Shown one piece after another: positions 63,820 to 64,000 of a stretch of 64,000 nt of DNA. Position numbers and translations under genes: made by a program. Source of the DNA: Heyndrickxia ginsengihumi (lineage in GTDB: Bacteria > Bacillota > Bacilli > Bacillales > Bacillaceae_C); the NCBI RefSeq assembly GCF_011008565.1, contig NZ_JAAIWK010000010.1, positions 36,262-100,261 of the forward strand, read 5' to 3'. The notes below the pieces were generated by a model. It did no database searches. It was given only the letters and a program-made list of their open reading frames with translations, and was not told the DNA's origin. Positions within the stretch are counted from its first letter, which is position 1, and every line of letters starts with the position of its first letter.

Positions 63820-63855
63820 ATGTTTAACAAAAAACCGAAAGATTACAAGTATGAA

Positions 63856-64000
63856 TGAAGTGACCCCTAAAAGTTAGACACAGTTATTTCATTAGGCAGC
63901 GTGTGTAAAATGAGTTCGGTATTGTACCGGACTCATTTTTAATTTTGCCTTGATCCGTTTCGTATTATAGTAATTAATATATTTTTGTAATTCTACTTTA
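63856..64000 (-). mobile_element. Terminal part of an IS3-family (IS150-group) insertion sequence
   Basis: The element end contains TGACCCCTAAAAGTTAGACA, close to the terminal inverted repeat of IS150-group elements. On its inner side a reverse-strand transposase C-terminus begins. The rest lies outside the window. Confidence 0.8.
63892..64000 (-). CDS. IS3-family transposase orfB, C-terminal fragment (partial)
   Basis: Thirty-six codons to the stop at 63892: VELQKYINYYNTKRIKAKLK, then MSPVQYRTHFTHAA. This is the usual end of the DDE integrase of IS150-type elements (YI..YN..RI...L..MSPVQYR). Whether the full gene is intact cannot be seen. Confidence 0.85.
   Translation of the reverse strand, partial: KVELQKYINYYNTKRIKAKLKMSPVQYRTHFTHAA

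Overview
The window is AT-rich DNA from a low-GC, Gram-positive Bacillaceae (Bacillus sensu lato). This rests on strong AGGAGG-type ribosome binding sites, frequent TTG/GTG starts, and a gene set typical of the family: reductase-less nitric oxide synthase, bsdBCD with divergent bsdA, hxlR-hxlAB, a levanase-type regulator (LevR), a methylcitrate cycle, 3D-domain wall protein, Rex- and Zur-type operators, and S-box, THI-box and PyrR-type leader RNAs. The genus is not fixed; presence of PEP carboxylase argues against B. subtilis itself. I see no rRNA, tRNA, CRISPR array, prophage or plasmid functions.

Layout. 0-1 kb: end of a thiamine-precursor transport operon behind a TPP riboswitch. 1-5 kb: amidase, RpiR regulator and a GSA-like aminotransferase. 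5.4-9 kb: propionate degradation (mmgD-prpD-prpB) with a candidate promoter and CcpA site. 9-13 kb: LevR, an intact sigma-54 promoter, a wrecked PTS EIIA and an orphan EIIB. 13-16 kb: TPR plus dynamin-like GTPase. 16-24 kb: 6-phosphogluconolactonase; an Fe-alcohol dehydrogenase plus methylmalonate-semialdehyde dehydrogenase pair under a second sigma-54 promoter and a CBS-PAS-AAA-Fis activator; an esterase. 24-32 kb: small thiamine-binding-like protein, 3D cell-wall protein, lactate permease plus lactate dehydrogenase behind Rex boxes, a cadherin-like exported protein, a 2-hydroxyacid dehydrogenase. 33-42 kb: PEP carboxylase, nitroreductase, nanE, Zur-boxed znuACB, a small HTH protein, an Fe-ADH-family enzyme. 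42-49 kb: nos, a 70-residue protein that is almost half methionine, an S-box-controlled small coiled-coil protein, an MFS permease, an MGDG-synthase-like glycosyltransferase, a KinB-like kinase. 49.9-55.2 kb: a molybdenum hydroxylase operon (puc type). 55-60 kb: FUSC-type membrane protein and the hydroxyaryl decarboxylase bsdBCD with bsdA. 60-64 kb: SLAP-domain protein, an MFS permease behind a PyrR-type attenuator, hxlR, hxlAB, and the end of an IS3-family element.

Most genes are ordinary catabolic or housekeeping genes. The unusual parts are regulatory and small: the SAM-I riboswitch with a consensus promoter in front of a protein of unknown function, beside a 47% methionine micro-protein; the PyrR-like attenuator in front of an MFS permease of unknown substrate, whose transcript appears to run antisense over its convergent neighbour; two sigma-54 units, one of them decayed; and two related families of dispersed GC-rich palindromic intergenic repeats that recur across the window.
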